Part shown: in pieces, positions 21,715 through 31,489 of the stretch
How the letters are laid out: each line of letters opens with the position of its first letter
Position numbering within the stretch: the first letter of the stretch is position 1
DNA from: Ariolimax columbianus
Taxonomy: Eukaryota; Mollusca; Gastropoda; Stylommatophora; Arionidae
DNA length: 64,000 nt
Direction: 5' to 3'
Assembly: GCA_036924085.1 (NCBI GenBank)
Contig: JAVGWX010000013.1
Location: 47,639,175-47,703,174, forward strand
Made by a program: the position numbers and the translations under genes
The notes under the pieces: generated by a model
Told to the model about the DNA's origin: nothing
Seen by the model: the letters and a program-made list of their open reading frames with translations, nothing else
Database searches by the model: none

Positions 21715-21749
<35 letters not shown>

Positions 21750-21752
21750 TTC
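21715..21752. repeat. (ATT)n microsatellite
   Basis: A pure ATT run directly after the LINE-X 3' region; it may have grown from its tail. Confidence 0.95.
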
Positions 21753-21827
21753 TAGTGGCTGGGTATATGTCCAACTCAATAAACGTGTGTGTGTGTTCGA
21801 ATGTGTTTTTCTGTTGTTGTTGGTTTT

Positions 21828-22072
21828 GTTTTTATGCGTTCGCCTTATTTCTCTATTCCCCAAGTTGGTGTGGGTTGCACTATGTTTTATTTTGCTCCTG
21901 TCGGCCCAGTGCATCCGACTTGGGCATGCATTTTAAATAAGGGTCTGCTTCCTCCTGCAGTTTCTAAGGGTTTGCTTACCCGGCGTAACGGCGGTGCTGT
22001 ATGGGGAACGGACCCAGCACCTTCGTGTTGTGAGCCTGGTCACTTAACCCACTAGCCCACGCCGTCCCCGTG
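21828..22072 (-). mobile_element. SINE-C copy
   Basis: Complement of SINE-C: right edge GGGGACGGCGTGGGCTAGTG on the minus strand, then a decayed B-box region (GGGTCCGTTCCC) and the body ending near 21830. The B box is damaged by an insertion. Confidence 0.82.
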
Positions 22073-22109
22073 TTTGAATGTGACTTGATCGTGTCCATCT
22101 CCTTGTCGA

Positions 22110-22445
22110 CTGGTGTTGTTGTTTAATGACCACAATAAGTTTACTCTTTTATGCGCCTTGAAATGGAATTTAAGTGGCGCGTTGTAGTAGTTTCCCTCAC
22201 ATCCCGAGCGTGCTGATGAAGGTGTACTGAGATCCTACAGACGGTTGTCATATTTTTGGCTTCATCTGCATGACGCTTACTACTACCAGGAAATAGTCGA
22301 TCCACATCTCGTCAGCCAGACTGCCCTGAAAACAGCCTGTTTCCAGGGAGCACTGCATGAAAGACATATTCTGGTCTTGGTATATTGTGACTGACCCTGA
22401 CGCGACGTTCTGGTCAGAATGCTATGACTGACAGGACTAGCGTCT
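22110..22445 (-). mobile_element. Family V copy, subfamily 2
   Basis: The tail TTGTTGTT is at 22116-22124. The unit-like region at 22395-22440 has CCTGACGCGACGTTCTGG instead of TAACATGT, which defines subfamily 2. Between this copy and SINE-C, the complement of 22072-22115 matches the spacer that joins V to R at 28266-28310. Confidence 0.85.
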
Positions 22446-22589
22446 TAGTTCCTTCTCGCTGTTGATGCTAGTAAGTATAAACAAATGTAGGTTTTTCAGT
22501 TTAAGCTTTTGAATGAAATTTCCAGGATCCTTCAACGTTTAAAAGATTAACTTCTCACACGAGTAAAGGCTGTCTACATCATTTCAGCT

Positions 22590-22980
22590 CTCCAAGGTTA
22601 CGAGGAAGTTAGATGAAATAGGAGAAATAGAAGTTCGCCCAAGCGGGCAGGCTCAATAGAAATGTACGCTGTACGAGGGAATGGGACGCATTTCATGAAA
22701 ACAAAAAAACTAACAAATATAGAGATCCTGGAGAAACTAGGAATGAAAAGAGAACCATTAAAAGACACAAAGAGACGACAAATCATATATTTTTGCCACA
22801 TTAAAAGGCTGTGGCATACCAGATGAAAAGGTTGACTGCTGCCTAGCATGAGGTAGGCAGCGCTAGACGTAGGAGGATACCATCAAACGATGGACGAGCA
22901 ACAGTCTACCAGGGTGAGAGAGATCCGTTACAACCAGCCTTCATTGTGGAAACCGCACATGAACTGAATCCCAACTTAAG
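22590..22980 (+). mobile_element. LINE RT C-terminal fragment
   Basis: A frame near 22660 reads KKTNIEILEKLGMKREPLKD and TKRRQIIYFCHIKRL, the post-RT region of RTE-like/CR1-like elements, followed by a decayed tail. It is a different subfamily from the (ATG)n-tailed copies. Confidence 0.7.
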
Positions 22981-22992
22981 ACTCCAGTCAAG

Positions 22993-23212
22993 TTACGGTT
23001 TGGCGCCCTACGTGTTAGAAAACCCCGTCTGCCCTACGTGTTAAAAAACCCCGTCTGCCCTACGTGTTAGAAAACCTAGTCTGCCCTAAGTGTTAGAAAA
23101 CCCCGTCTGCCCTACGTGTTAAAAAACCCCGTCTGCCCTACGTGTTAGAAAACCTAGTTTGCCCTACGTGTTAGAAAACCCCGTTTGCCCTACGTGTTAG
23201 AAAAACCCGGAT
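22993..23212. repeat. 26-bp array, ~9 copies
   Basis: The unit contains GCCCTACGTGTTAGAAAACC. Two interleaved variants, one with CCCGTCT and one with TAGTCTG. Confidence 0.95.
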
Positions 23213-23305
23213 GGACTGATAGCATTTCATCACACGAAAATATATTTGGTCTATAGGAGTTTCTCAGAAACCCTGATTTCTGCAGTAAAAATTCTTATCT
23301 ATATT

Positions 23306-23352
23306 AGCTTCGGAGAAAGATGATGCTATTAAATACGCGGTAGGGTCAAGAG
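23306..23352. repeat. Left flanking direct repeat of LINE insertion (47 bp)
   Basis: AGCTTCGGAGAAAG to GGTCAAGAG. It aligns to 24133-24180 with 7 mismatches and one 1-bp gap. Confidence 0.7.
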
Positions 23353-24132
23353 AATAATCTTGGAGGTTCCAGGGTTAATGAAGCAGTCGGCAACAGAGCA
23401 AAAAATCCACGCCCTACAAGGGCTCAAGAGACAGTACACTAGCAACTCTTGGACACATACATACACAGATGGTTCTACCTCGGTGAGCGATAAAAGTGGA
23501 GGCAGTGGAATCTACATTGAACACCCCAATGGCGACATAGAAAATCACTCCATACCAGCAGGTGAGACTTGTACCAATTTCATAGTTGAAGCAAGAGCTG
23601 TTCATGCAGTAACTCAGATTCTTATCAGCTAAAACATAAATACAAGGAAAATGGTCATTATAACAGACTCCAAGAGTGTACTCCAAGCCATCTCAAGCCA
23701 CAAACAAGATAGACTCTCACATGAAATAAAATACAACATATGTTTGCTGTCTCATAAAATATATTTAGTCCTACAATGGATTCCGGCCCACTGTGTGATT
23801 CCTGTAAACGAGAAAGCAGATGAGCTCGCAAAAGCTGGAAATGGCGGCAAGCAGATTACCCATCTACAGAGCTATAAAAAAGCAAAGACACTCATCAAAC
23901 GATCCATGAGGAAAGAATGGAGAAAACAGCACAAAGAATATACGCCAGAAAATAACAGCATAGACAAACTTGGCCTGCCAGAGCGACGATGCTCGAAAAG
24001 CTGTGGGAGACCGGCAAAGACCTGAAACGCAGTCTCCTTCGTGAATCTCGCCGGACTATAAGCATGGCATCAGGTGATCGTGAACATCACCGGGCTTTCA
24101 GCACAGCATCAGTTTACCGATGAAGAAGAAGA
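23353..24132 (+). mobile_element. Jockey-like LINE, 5'-truncated, RNase H end and (GAA)n tail
   Basis: The frame starts RIILEVPGLMKQSATEQK, the usual lead into RNase H in Jockey-like elements. Then come YTDGS (first catalytic Asp), FIVEARAVHAV (Glu), VIITDSKSVLQAI (Asp) and WIPAHCVIPVNEKADELA (last Asp). All four RNase H acidic positions survive, but a frameshift near 23630 separates the second and third. The 3' end is GTTTACCGATGAAGAAGAAG. It lies between imperfect ~47-bp direct repeats, consistent with a target-primed insertion. Confidence 0.87.
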
Positions 24133-24180
24133 AGCTTTGGGGAAAGATAACGCTATTAAATATCTCGGTGGGATCAAGAG
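24133..24180. repeat. Right flanking direct repeat of LINE insertion (48 bp)
   Basis: AGCTTTGGGGAAAG to GGATCAAGAG; partner of 23306-23352. It runs directly into the head of an R copy. Confidence 0.7.
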
Positions 24181-24520
24181 GGGAAGCCGCGCATGAGCTG
24201 CAGCGGTCAGCAACCCATTGCTGACTGCCAGCGTCAGAGACCGCGAACCAGAACTGCCAAGACCCTTCTACACCTCCACGCGGTGATCCTGTATATAAGG
24301 CTGCAACAGAGCAGACTGGCCAAGGAGAAGGGATCGAAGAGGGAATGCTAACTCGGTATTTAAAAAAAGGCCGCTGAAGTCGGATGTGTCGGACCGAAAG
24401 GTGCAAACATCGCGGTCAAGCTGTAAACTACAAAACAACGCATTCCGTACTCTGGACTACATGCTGCTACTTAAAGCCCTTTTCAGGGTTTGGTAGCGGG
24501 ATATTGGGAAGCCAAGGCAA
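24181..24520 (+). mobile_element. Family R copy, near full length
   Basis: GCGCATGAGCTGCAGCGGTC head, CAAGACCCTTCTACACCTCC, AACAGAGCAGACTGGCCAAG, GAAGGGATCGAAGAGGGAAT, TCGGATGTGTCGGACCGAAA and GCCCTTTTCAGGGTTTGGTA. The tail here is GAAGCCAAGGCAAGCC rather than (GAA)n. No clear tRNA, 5S or 7SL relationship is visible. Confidence 0.87.
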
Positions 24521-24639
24521 GCCAAAGAGGGTTGGGATTGGTATTGGTAATCTCATTATGTAAAAAACAACCAACATTGCCGTAATAATCAGCCGCTGTA
24601 GAAGCACTAATATGCAGGCTTCCTGTTAGGTACCACTTG

Positions 24640-25105
24640 CAGTTGTTGTTAATGCCACTAGTACTTGAGTAAAGTTCTCTTGGTGACTTTCTTTAGTGGC
24701 GGGTTACAGTGGCTATCATCACATTTCGAGGCATACTTAAGAAGATACAATGGGGTCCTCTGGACTGTATTGCAATGCAAAACTGCTCAGTAAACTCGTT
24801 ACTGTGGGGATCAAAGTACCGATCCCCACCTCGTTAGTCGGAGTGTAATAAAACCACGAGAACTGCTTGTAAATGATGTGGGTGATTGCTTAGTATGTTT
24901 CACCTGACCCTGACTAACATACTATGATCAGTATGTTTCACCTGACCCTGACTAACATAGTCTGATCAGTATGTTTCGTCTGACCCTGACTAACATAGTC
25001 TGATCAGTATGTTTCGTCTGACCCTGACTAACATAGTCTGATCAGTATGTTTCACCTGACCCTACCTAACATAGCCTGATTAGTATGTTTCCCCTGACGA
25101 GACGT
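24640..25105 (-). mobile_element. Family V copy with ~5 VNTR units
   Basis: Body at 24650-24890 (TTAGTGGCGGGTTACAGTGG on plus), then 38-bp units with CCTGACCCTGACTAACATAG and CTGATCAGTATGTTTC. Each unit is one base longer than the 37-bp form because of ATAGTCTG for ATGTCTG. Subfamily 1. Confidence 0.87.
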
Positions 25106-25269
25106 TTTTCTCCTCTCCCCACCAGCAGCTGTCAAAACATATGCTTCACACAGCAGAGAAAAGTGGAACGATTGCAAATGCTTGGAAACAGGCTTCCTTA
25201 GAGGGGGCCAGCTGCCAAGAACAAAAAATTGTTCTCGTCCATAAATTCACAGGGCTTATTCTCATTTGT

Positions 25270-25460
25270 TGGGTAACTGGGTGGATATGTAGAGGAGACA
25301 AAATCTTCTTTCCCCTGTAGTTGTTACGAATTGTGCAGACAAGGTTTTAATTTTACCGCCGATTAAACAAAATAACCTAAGCCTCCAGAGGTTTTGAACC
25401 CATGTTTTCTCGGTCAACGGGCCAAGCTCCAAGCCATTACACACTCCTATACCTTCTCGC
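25270..25460 (-). mobile_element. SINE-G, tRNA-like
   Basis: On the minus strand GTGTGTAATGGCTTGGAGCT resembles an A-box region and ATGGGTTCAAAACCTC a B box. A body follows with CGGCGGTAAAATTAAAACC. A partial head with GTGTAATGGGTTAGGGCTAC may be present at 57820. Confidence 0.55.
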
Positions 25461-25469
25461 TTCACATTA

Positions 25470-25900
25470 TCTTCGGCGTCAATCCGTCAGATCTGTAGCA
25501 TGCGTGGACGCCATCAATATTATTTTTGCCTCCCGATCTTTTCCAGTGCTGTACCAACGATGGCCGCCTAGGACTTTGGTAAGTCCATCTCGCCATCGCA
25601 TAGCTTGGCGACCCAGTGGATGTGTGCAGACATATGATCACCAATAGGTTGTTCTACGTGTCCTACTGTTGTCAGGGCAACGATGTTTGCATGATATCGC
25701 TGCTTCCACAACATCCGGGAAGAAGGTTTAATGTCGAATTTCTTCGTTTCGAATCTTATCCCGTATGCAAATTTGTAGGACTCGTAGTGCTCTCTGAGTG
25801 ACTGAGCTTCTCGGCAACTGTTCTGTGCAAGTTCCACACTTCGCATCGGTAAATCATCACTGGAATGAGAATGCTATTGAAAGTATTGTTTTTTTGTTGC
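25470..25900 (-). mobile_element. LINE RT C-terminal fragment
   Basis: Minus frames read ILIPVMIYRCEVWNLHRTVA, then further down HVEQPIGDHMSAHIHWVAKL. These match the ..LL.GCE.W.. and ..RWVGH..RM.. segments that follow the catalytic region of RTE/CR1-type RTs. Decayed, no tail seen. Confidence 0.6.
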
Positions 25901-26244
25901 CGTGATGACTTTCATCTCTTGATTTCTTGAAATTCTAGCTTCATCTGTATTATCTTTATCCCAATTGTGTGTCACATTTAATGTGGCTGGCCGGAAATAC
26001 GCCTCAGTCGCTGCTGATTGTCCGCTGGTCACGGGCGTGAGATACATAATCTAGGCCCGCCAACGCCATTTCACGCGGCCCACAACAGGGTTTGCGTTTA
26101 ATCGTATGAATAGTGTTAATACCGCTTGAACAAGAAAATAGGGCATTTTGTACAATACTAACAATACCAGTGCAGAATAGTTGCCTGTCAATCGAACTGT
26201 CCTTTTTCTTCTACTTTGTTTGTTCTCAAACACCTGCTACTAAA

Positions 26245-26525
26245 CCATTTTTAGGTCTTTGCAATTAGCAGGATGTAGTACGGAAAACGGATAGTTTTGT
26301 GTTTTAGTTTACAACTTAGCTATGATATTTGCATCTTTCGTTCCAACACATCCGACTTCAGCAGGCATTTTTGTGTACCGGGTTGGCCTTTCCTTTTCTA
26401 TCCCTTCTACTTAGCCAGTCTGCTCCATTGCAGCCTGTTATCCAGGATCATCACGTGAAGGTGTAGAAGGGGTTTGGCAGCTCTGGTTTATTGGCTCTGA
26501 CGCTAGCAGTCAGGCATATTGTGTT
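26245..26525 (-). mobile_element. Family R copy
   Basis: The complement contains CTGACTGCTAGCGTCAGAGC, CTTCTACACCTTCACGTGAT, AATGGAGCAGACTGGCTAAG and ATGTGTTGGAACGAAAG, ending near GCAAAGACC. No (GAA)n. Confidence 0.82.
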
Positions 26526-26529
26526 GTAC

Positions 26530-26780
26530 ATCATCGGTCAGTCCGGAGGTGGTTGTATAGTCCAATTCTGGCACATTAACTCCTTCCACATATGCAGCAT
26601 TTAAGGTCAGAGTTGAACATATGAGTGTCAGTCATTTTCTCTTTTCGCAAAGTGCCTTTTCTCTGCGTCTCGGAGGCACACATCTTCAGCAATAGAGGTG
26701 TCTCTGTTTGTGGCTCTACGCATGCCTGGCGGTCGTGTGCCAGGCATTCCAACAGAGTTTACATCGATGTTGAAGCGGTG
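26530..26780 (-). mobile_element. LINE-X 3' end fragment
   Basis: The plus-strand words GTCCAATTCTGGCACA, CCACATATGCAGCATTTAAG and CATGCCTGGCGGTCGTGTGC are the complement of the end seen at 21480-21660 (TGCCAGAATTGGACTA, TGCTGCATATGTGG). Confidence 0.6.
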
Positions 26781-27320
26781 CCAGAAATATGAACTGTAAA
26801 ATATGAAAGAAGGAATAGCAGTTTAACAATTAAAGGTTATCTCCCTTATCGCACTCCTCCACCCCTCCCCACCTCTCCAACCGGCCAATCACTGACATCT
26901 CCTTTTTCATTACAAACGCCTCCATCTCAACCCTATTGAATTACCCTTCTTCAACCAGATCTCTACACTACATATCAATCCCCATCAGTCCTTCAAGATC
27001 CGTTCTTCCAGAAGGGATTAGCTTTCAATGAGAGGAATCATTCTTCATGTAAAAAAAAATTTTAAGTGCCTTTGTATTATTAATTTTCTTTGCCCCTTCC
27101 GGCATCTTTACCCACTTGCAATATGGTTTATGGTCTGTGGAAACTCTTTGCAGGTGTTTGTTTGAAGGCACATGCACATGCACACTTATTCGCAAAGTGA
27201 AAATCCTACCAGAGTCTTTTCAGTTCAAATTGTTGATGCTATCATTTGCCATTGGGTTGAGAAATGCCTGTATACAGAGCTCGTGCAATCAGCAACACAG
27301 TCAATCCATTGTTGTTTGCA
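26781..27320. other. Unassigned sequence
   Basis: No repeat partner or recognised motif. A CCCTCCCC-rich stretch lies near 26850. Confidence 0.35.
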
Positions 27321-27324
27321 GTTG

Positions 27325-27500
27325 ATGTGGATGTTGCTGAAGGATGTCGACCAGTTGACCTTCATCGCACAATGTATGGGGATAACAGTGAAGAACTGGA
27401 CAACGATGTTAAAAGAGGGACGTGAGTTAACGAAGAATCTTCCGAGACCAGGTCAGGCGCACATTGTTGAGTCAGGAGATGACATCGCCAAAATTGATGT
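27325..27500 (+). pseudogene. Mariner-like transposase N-terminal fragment
   Basis: Broken frames read VAEGCRPVDLHRTMYGDN, then VKNWTTMLKEGRELTKNLPR and PGQAH. This matches the first helix-turn-helix and the linker of mariner-family transposases (..KG.S..EIH..M...YGD.., ..W...F..GR...ED..R.G.). Frameshift near 27400. The catalytic domain is absent. Confidence 0.6.
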
Positions 27501-27529
27501 AGCATTTCGGGTAGACTGTCGCCGGAGCT

Positions 27530-27667
27530 TACGTTCGCCACACATTTGTCACCATACACTGTCTGCATTCTGCGATTGATGTCAACTGGTCGACATCCTT
27601 CAGCTGTTAGAAGCCGAATCACCGCTTGCTGATCAACTCTGGACGGATTCCGTATCACACCCGTCAT
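27530..27667 (-). pseudogene. Mariner-like transposase N-terminal fragment, inverted
   Basis: The minus frame reads IRNPSRVDQQAVIRLLTAEG, then CRPVDINRRMQTVYGDKC. It is the same helix-turn-helix as at 27325 but in opposite orientation, so the two fragments converge. Nothing of the catalytic core. Confidence 0.65.
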
Positions 27668-27828
27668 GTCTTCAACGGTCTGCGGAGGAAACTATGAGTG
27701 GTAGGATAATGACATTTTGCAAACTTAACGGTTGGTATGTGCTGTATACACTAGAAGTAACGTTACCATGCGCATCGTACGTATGTTCACTAAGGTGCAG
27801 TTTGGTCCGGTTTCAATTGAACACCTCG

Positions 27829-27835
<7 letters not shown>

Positions 27836-27912
<77 letters not shown>
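27836..27912. repeat. (AT)n microsatellite
   Basis: About 38 AT units; palindromic and hairpin-prone. Confidence 0.98.
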
Positions 27913-27914
<2 letters not shown>

Positions 27915-27944
27915 TTTTTTATATTTGCTGGCATCAACAGCGAA

Positions 27945-28300
27945 GAGGAACGCTAGTCCTGTCAGGCATAACATACTGACCAGGACGTCGCGTCAGGGTC
28001 AGGCACAATATACTGACCAAGACCAGAATATCTTTTTCATATAATGTTCTTTGGAAACAGGCTCTTTTCAAGGCAGTCTAGCTGACGAGGTGTGGATCGA
28101 ATATTTCCTGGTAGAAGTAAGCGTCATGCAGATGAAGCCAAGCATATCGCAACCATCTGTAGGATCTCAGTCCATCTTCATCAGCACGCTCGGAATGTGA
28201 GGGAAACTACTACAACGTGCCACTCAACTTTCTTTCAAAGACGCACTAAAGAGTAAACTTATTGCGGTCATTAAATAACAACACCAACCGACAAGGATAT
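27945..28300 (+). mobile_element. Family V copy, subfamily 2, with ~2 VNTR units
   Basis: GACCAGGACGTCGCGTCAGG and GTCAGGCACAATATACTGAC units, body GGCTCTTTTCAAGGCAGTCT, CTGACGAGGTGTGGATCGA and GTCATGCAGATGAAGCCAAG, end TATTGCGGTCATTAAATAAC. It continues without a break, through ACCGACAAGGATATGGATAC and TCAAGTCACATTC, into the R head at about 28310. Confidence 0.87.
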
Positions 28301-28555
28301 GGATACGGTCAAGTCACATTCGGGATTAAGATGCTGAGCAGCGCATGAGCTGCATCGGTCTGCGACCCATACCTGACTGCTAGCGTCAGGACCAGCAAAC
28401 CACAGCTGCCAAGACCCTTCTACACCTCCACTTGGTGATAGTGGATAACAATTTGCAACAGAGCAGACTGGCTAAGGAGAAGGGATCGAATACGAAAGGC
28501 TAATTCGGTACACAAAATATGCGTGCTAAAGTCGGATGTGTTGGACTCTGATGTC
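28300..28555 (+). mobile_element. Family R copy joined to V, 3'-truncated
   Basis: GCAGCGCATGAGCTGCATCG, CTGACTGCTAGCGTCAGGAC, CTTCTACACCTCCACTTGGT, AACAGAGCAGACTGGCTAAG, then TCGGATGTGTTGGACT, where SINE-B begins. Confidence 0.85.
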
Positions 28556-28910
28556 TCCAGGTAAGGTATCCGCCTCTAGTCATGAGTTCGAATCACGGTG
28601 GAGACCGGAAGTTCTTTACTTCTACGTAGACCATCTGGTAACAATTTCCCTGATTAGACTCATGTGTTTAGTGTCGATCACGTTAACAGTTCCTTGACAG
28701 TTAGAAATAAAAAATAGTAGACATTACGGCCGCTGCCAAGACAAAGTTCAGAAGTTCTAATTAAAAATCTAACCAAATTATGTGCACCTTCCAGCAGGCC
28801 TTGTAAGTCACAGGAAATTTAAAATACGTACTGTGGATTGCCTTCGGCTACCTGGCAACAGCCATTTACAACATGCAAGCATTTCAAGTATCCCAAGCAT
28901 GTCTACCACA
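28556..28910 (+). mobile_element. SINE-B copy
   Basis: GGTAAGGTATCCGCCTCTAG and the B-box-like GAGTTCGAATCAC head, GTGTCGATCACGTTAACAGT body, then GCCTTCGGCTACCTGGCAAC further on, as in the copy at 1640-2030. Confidence 0.72.
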
Positions 28911-29254
28911 ACATCTAACCGTCTACCTTCCAGACAACCCGAGGAGATCGTTAGTTCGTGCTACGCTATTTCAGCAACATGTCTCTTAGTTAATGATCCT
29001 TCTGTCCAGGTATGAACACAATTAGTGTGGTCAGAAATTCAAAGTTCGATTACTAGGTTCAAGAGGTCAATAACGGCAACTCTGTTACACCAAGGTCCCA
29101 GATGAGATCCTTATAATCAACCCGTTTTTATGGACCCAATAATAAACGAGCACCTGGTATGTTGTTAAGAAAGTAGAATGGCCATGCAAGCTCCCTAGTA
29201 CATAGATCTCCAAATTACGGCCCGCGAGTCACATGCGGCCTGCTAAAACATTTG
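28911..29254. other. Unassigned sequence
   Basis: No motif noticed. Confidence 0.35.
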
Positions 29255-29520
29255 TTTCTGACCCGGTAAAGTAAAGTAACCCATAGGGTGTGAGGTATTA
29301 GCGATCTCACATTTCAAAGGCTCGGCTATATGAGGGCGGTAGCCATCTCCTCTCGCTCGCCGCTTTTACTTCCCGGCCTGAACATGTACCCATTTAAGGC
29401 TGGGTCGACCCGGGAGCTATTGCGGTCGGAAAAACATTACCGCCTCAACTGGGGAATGAACCCAGGACCACTCAGATGCTAAGCCAGCGGGCTAGAGGCT
29501 GCGCTACGCGGCTCCACTCA
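29255..29520 (-). mobile_element. SINE-A copy with tRNA-like head
   Basis: On the minus strand the head starts near 29515 (GGAGCCGCGTAGCGCAGCC), with the B-box-like GGTTCATTCCCC. The body GGTCGACCCAGCCTTAAATG and end CTCACACCCTATGGGTTACT match 246-493. Confidence 0.83.
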
Positions 29521-29599
29521 TCATATAACCGTTAATTAATTAGTCAGTTATTTAAATTAATTGATATATTAATGGGATGGAACCGGGGAGGTACAACAC

Positions 29600-30275
29600 A
29601 ACATGTGTGAGCACTGTTGGCATCATCGCTTGTGATCAGGCAAAACATGATGACCAGACATGTTTGTCAGGATCAGGCAAAACATGATGACCAGACATGT
29701 TTGTCAGGATCAGGCAAAATATGCTGACCAGACATGTTTGTCAGGATCAGGCTAAATATGGTGACCAGACATGTTTGTCAGGATCAGGCTAAATATGCTG
29801 ACCAGACATGTTTGTCAGGATCAGGCAAAATATGCTGACCAGACATGTTTGTCAGGATCAGGCTAAATATGCTGACCAGACATGTTTGTCAGGATCAGGC
29901 TAAATATGCTGACCAGACATGTTTGTCAGGATCAGGCTAAATATGCTGACCAGACATGTTTGTCAGGATCAGGCTAAATATACTAGCGTAGACCCTCAGA
30001 CTTTCCCGATCCTCCCTTGAAGCACCGTGTTTTCATTGCAGCCTGGCTAACAAGGTGAGGGATCGACGTGATCCCGAAGTAGTGAGCGACACGCAGATGA
30101 GGAAAAGTATAGCACAACCGCCTGGAGGAGCCCGGTCAACCCTAATCAGAACGCTCGGGTTGCGAGGAAAGCTACGACAACCCGCTACTTAACGTTCTTT
30201 TTAGGGCGCACAAACGAGAAATTCTACTCATTGTGGTTATTCAGCAACAACAACAAACAACAACAACAACAACCA
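29600..30275 (+). mobile_element. Family V copy with ~10 VNTR units
   Basis: Ten almost identical 37-bp units at 29635-29990 with CTGACCAGACATGTTTGTCA and GGATCAGGC, the longest V array here. Body GCAGCCTGGCTAACAAGGTG, GAGGGATCGACGTGATCCC, then TACTCATTGTGGTTATTCAG and a (CAA)n tail at 30243-30272. Confidence 0.92.
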
Positions 30276-30879
30276 CAATATAAAAAGAAAACGTATTCAT
30301 TCATTTGTAAAATTATTGTTCTTACTTGGCCTAAGAAAAAAATGTAAATCATATAATGTGGTCCAGGTTAAACATTGGAGACCGCTGGTCTGGTACAATG
30401 AAATCTCTTACGCTTCATCCGCTACAGCAGTGTCTGATACTACTTTCACCTGTAAACGTTGAAAGAAAAACGGGAGTTCACAGTGCACACGAATACAGGT
30501 GGACAAAAAAATAGGGCGCCAAACATCTAAATTGTTTATCGTGGCGTTGAGATCTGAGAGAATCTCTCTAGGAGCCAATCATGATTTTGTTTATGCGTTC
30601 CTGCACGACAAGGGGAGGAACACCCGAAACAGACGAGTGCTTGAAATCAAAGGGAAGTGGACGTTTTGTAAGCTATCATTGCTGGGTTTTGTGCGTATTG
30701 ATGATGTGTATGTGTATAAAATTTGGTGTCTGTTTATGGTCGTGCCACGTGCTGTTCAATCTTGGTTAAATGAATCACTCCGCTAAGCAGACATGTCGGC
30801 TTGTCGACTTTCAAATAAAGTAACAGAGCCGATATATTGGCTTGAACAGTTTTCATACTTATATTTAAACGTTAGTAGT
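30276..30879. other. Unassigned sequence with a 95-codon frame
   Basis: The frame at 30499-30786 starts MDKKIGRQTSK and has hydrophobic patches near its C-terminus but no domain I recognise. No second copy and no clear splice or promoter context. I do not call it a gene. Confidence 0.3.
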
Positions 30880-31095
30880 TGATGTGGTCGAGATGTAAGG
30901 CACTCACCTCTTTAAACGATGAACAAAAACGGTTGGCGATCGAATCCCGCAAGCTTCAAGCGACTCCTGGTCTCAAGCAAGGAGGGACCAGAGTGCCTAC
31001 ATCCTGAGGATTCTCGTGTCGTCTCGACTAATGTCTTGCCACTAGTCCAAAGTAGCTCGAGACCAGAGAGTGAGGTTGATGACCAGCTACCTCAC
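30880..31095 (+). mobile_element. SINE-D copy
   Basis: Head TGTGGTCGAGATGTAAGGCA, B-box-like GCGATCGAATCCC, body CTCCTGGTCTCAAGCAAGGA, GTCTTGCCACTAGTCC and end GAGAGTGAGGTTGATGACCA. Confidence 0.72.
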
Positions 31096-31400
31096 TATTT
31101 GTTGTCGTTGTTGTTGATGATGTTGTTCTTGTGGATGTTTATGTTCTTGCTGTTTCTGTTAATGTTGTTCTTGTTCTTGTTGACGTTGTGTATGTTCTTC
31201 TTTTTAGCTGTTGTCATTATTGATAATGTTGTTCTTGTTGATGTTGTTATTATTGATGATGGTGTTCTTGTTGATGTTGTTATTTGTCTTTGATGTAGTT
31301 CCTGTTGTTGATGTTGTTCTTGTTGATGTTCGTGCTTTTGCTGTTGTTGTTGTTGATGTTATTCTAGTTGTTCATATTGTTTTTGTTGTTGTTGATGCAT
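31096..31400. repeat. Degenerate GTT/GAT-rich simple repeat
   Basis: Words such as GTTGTTCTTGTTGATGTT recur irregularly, giving hydrophobic Leu/Val/Met frames with no gene meaning. It starts at the SINE-D 3' end and may have grown from its tail. Confidence 0.85.
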
Positions 31401-31489
31401 AACAAAGAACAGGTTCGAACTTTCAACAAATAAATCCCTTCTTTAAGGACTGTGGCCGAAAGGTATCGATGTCTATCTGTTGACAATAC

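Noticed and set aside
30499..30786. 95-codon possible small gene
   Set aside because: No domain, no second copy and no exon or promoter evidence; left as unassigned.
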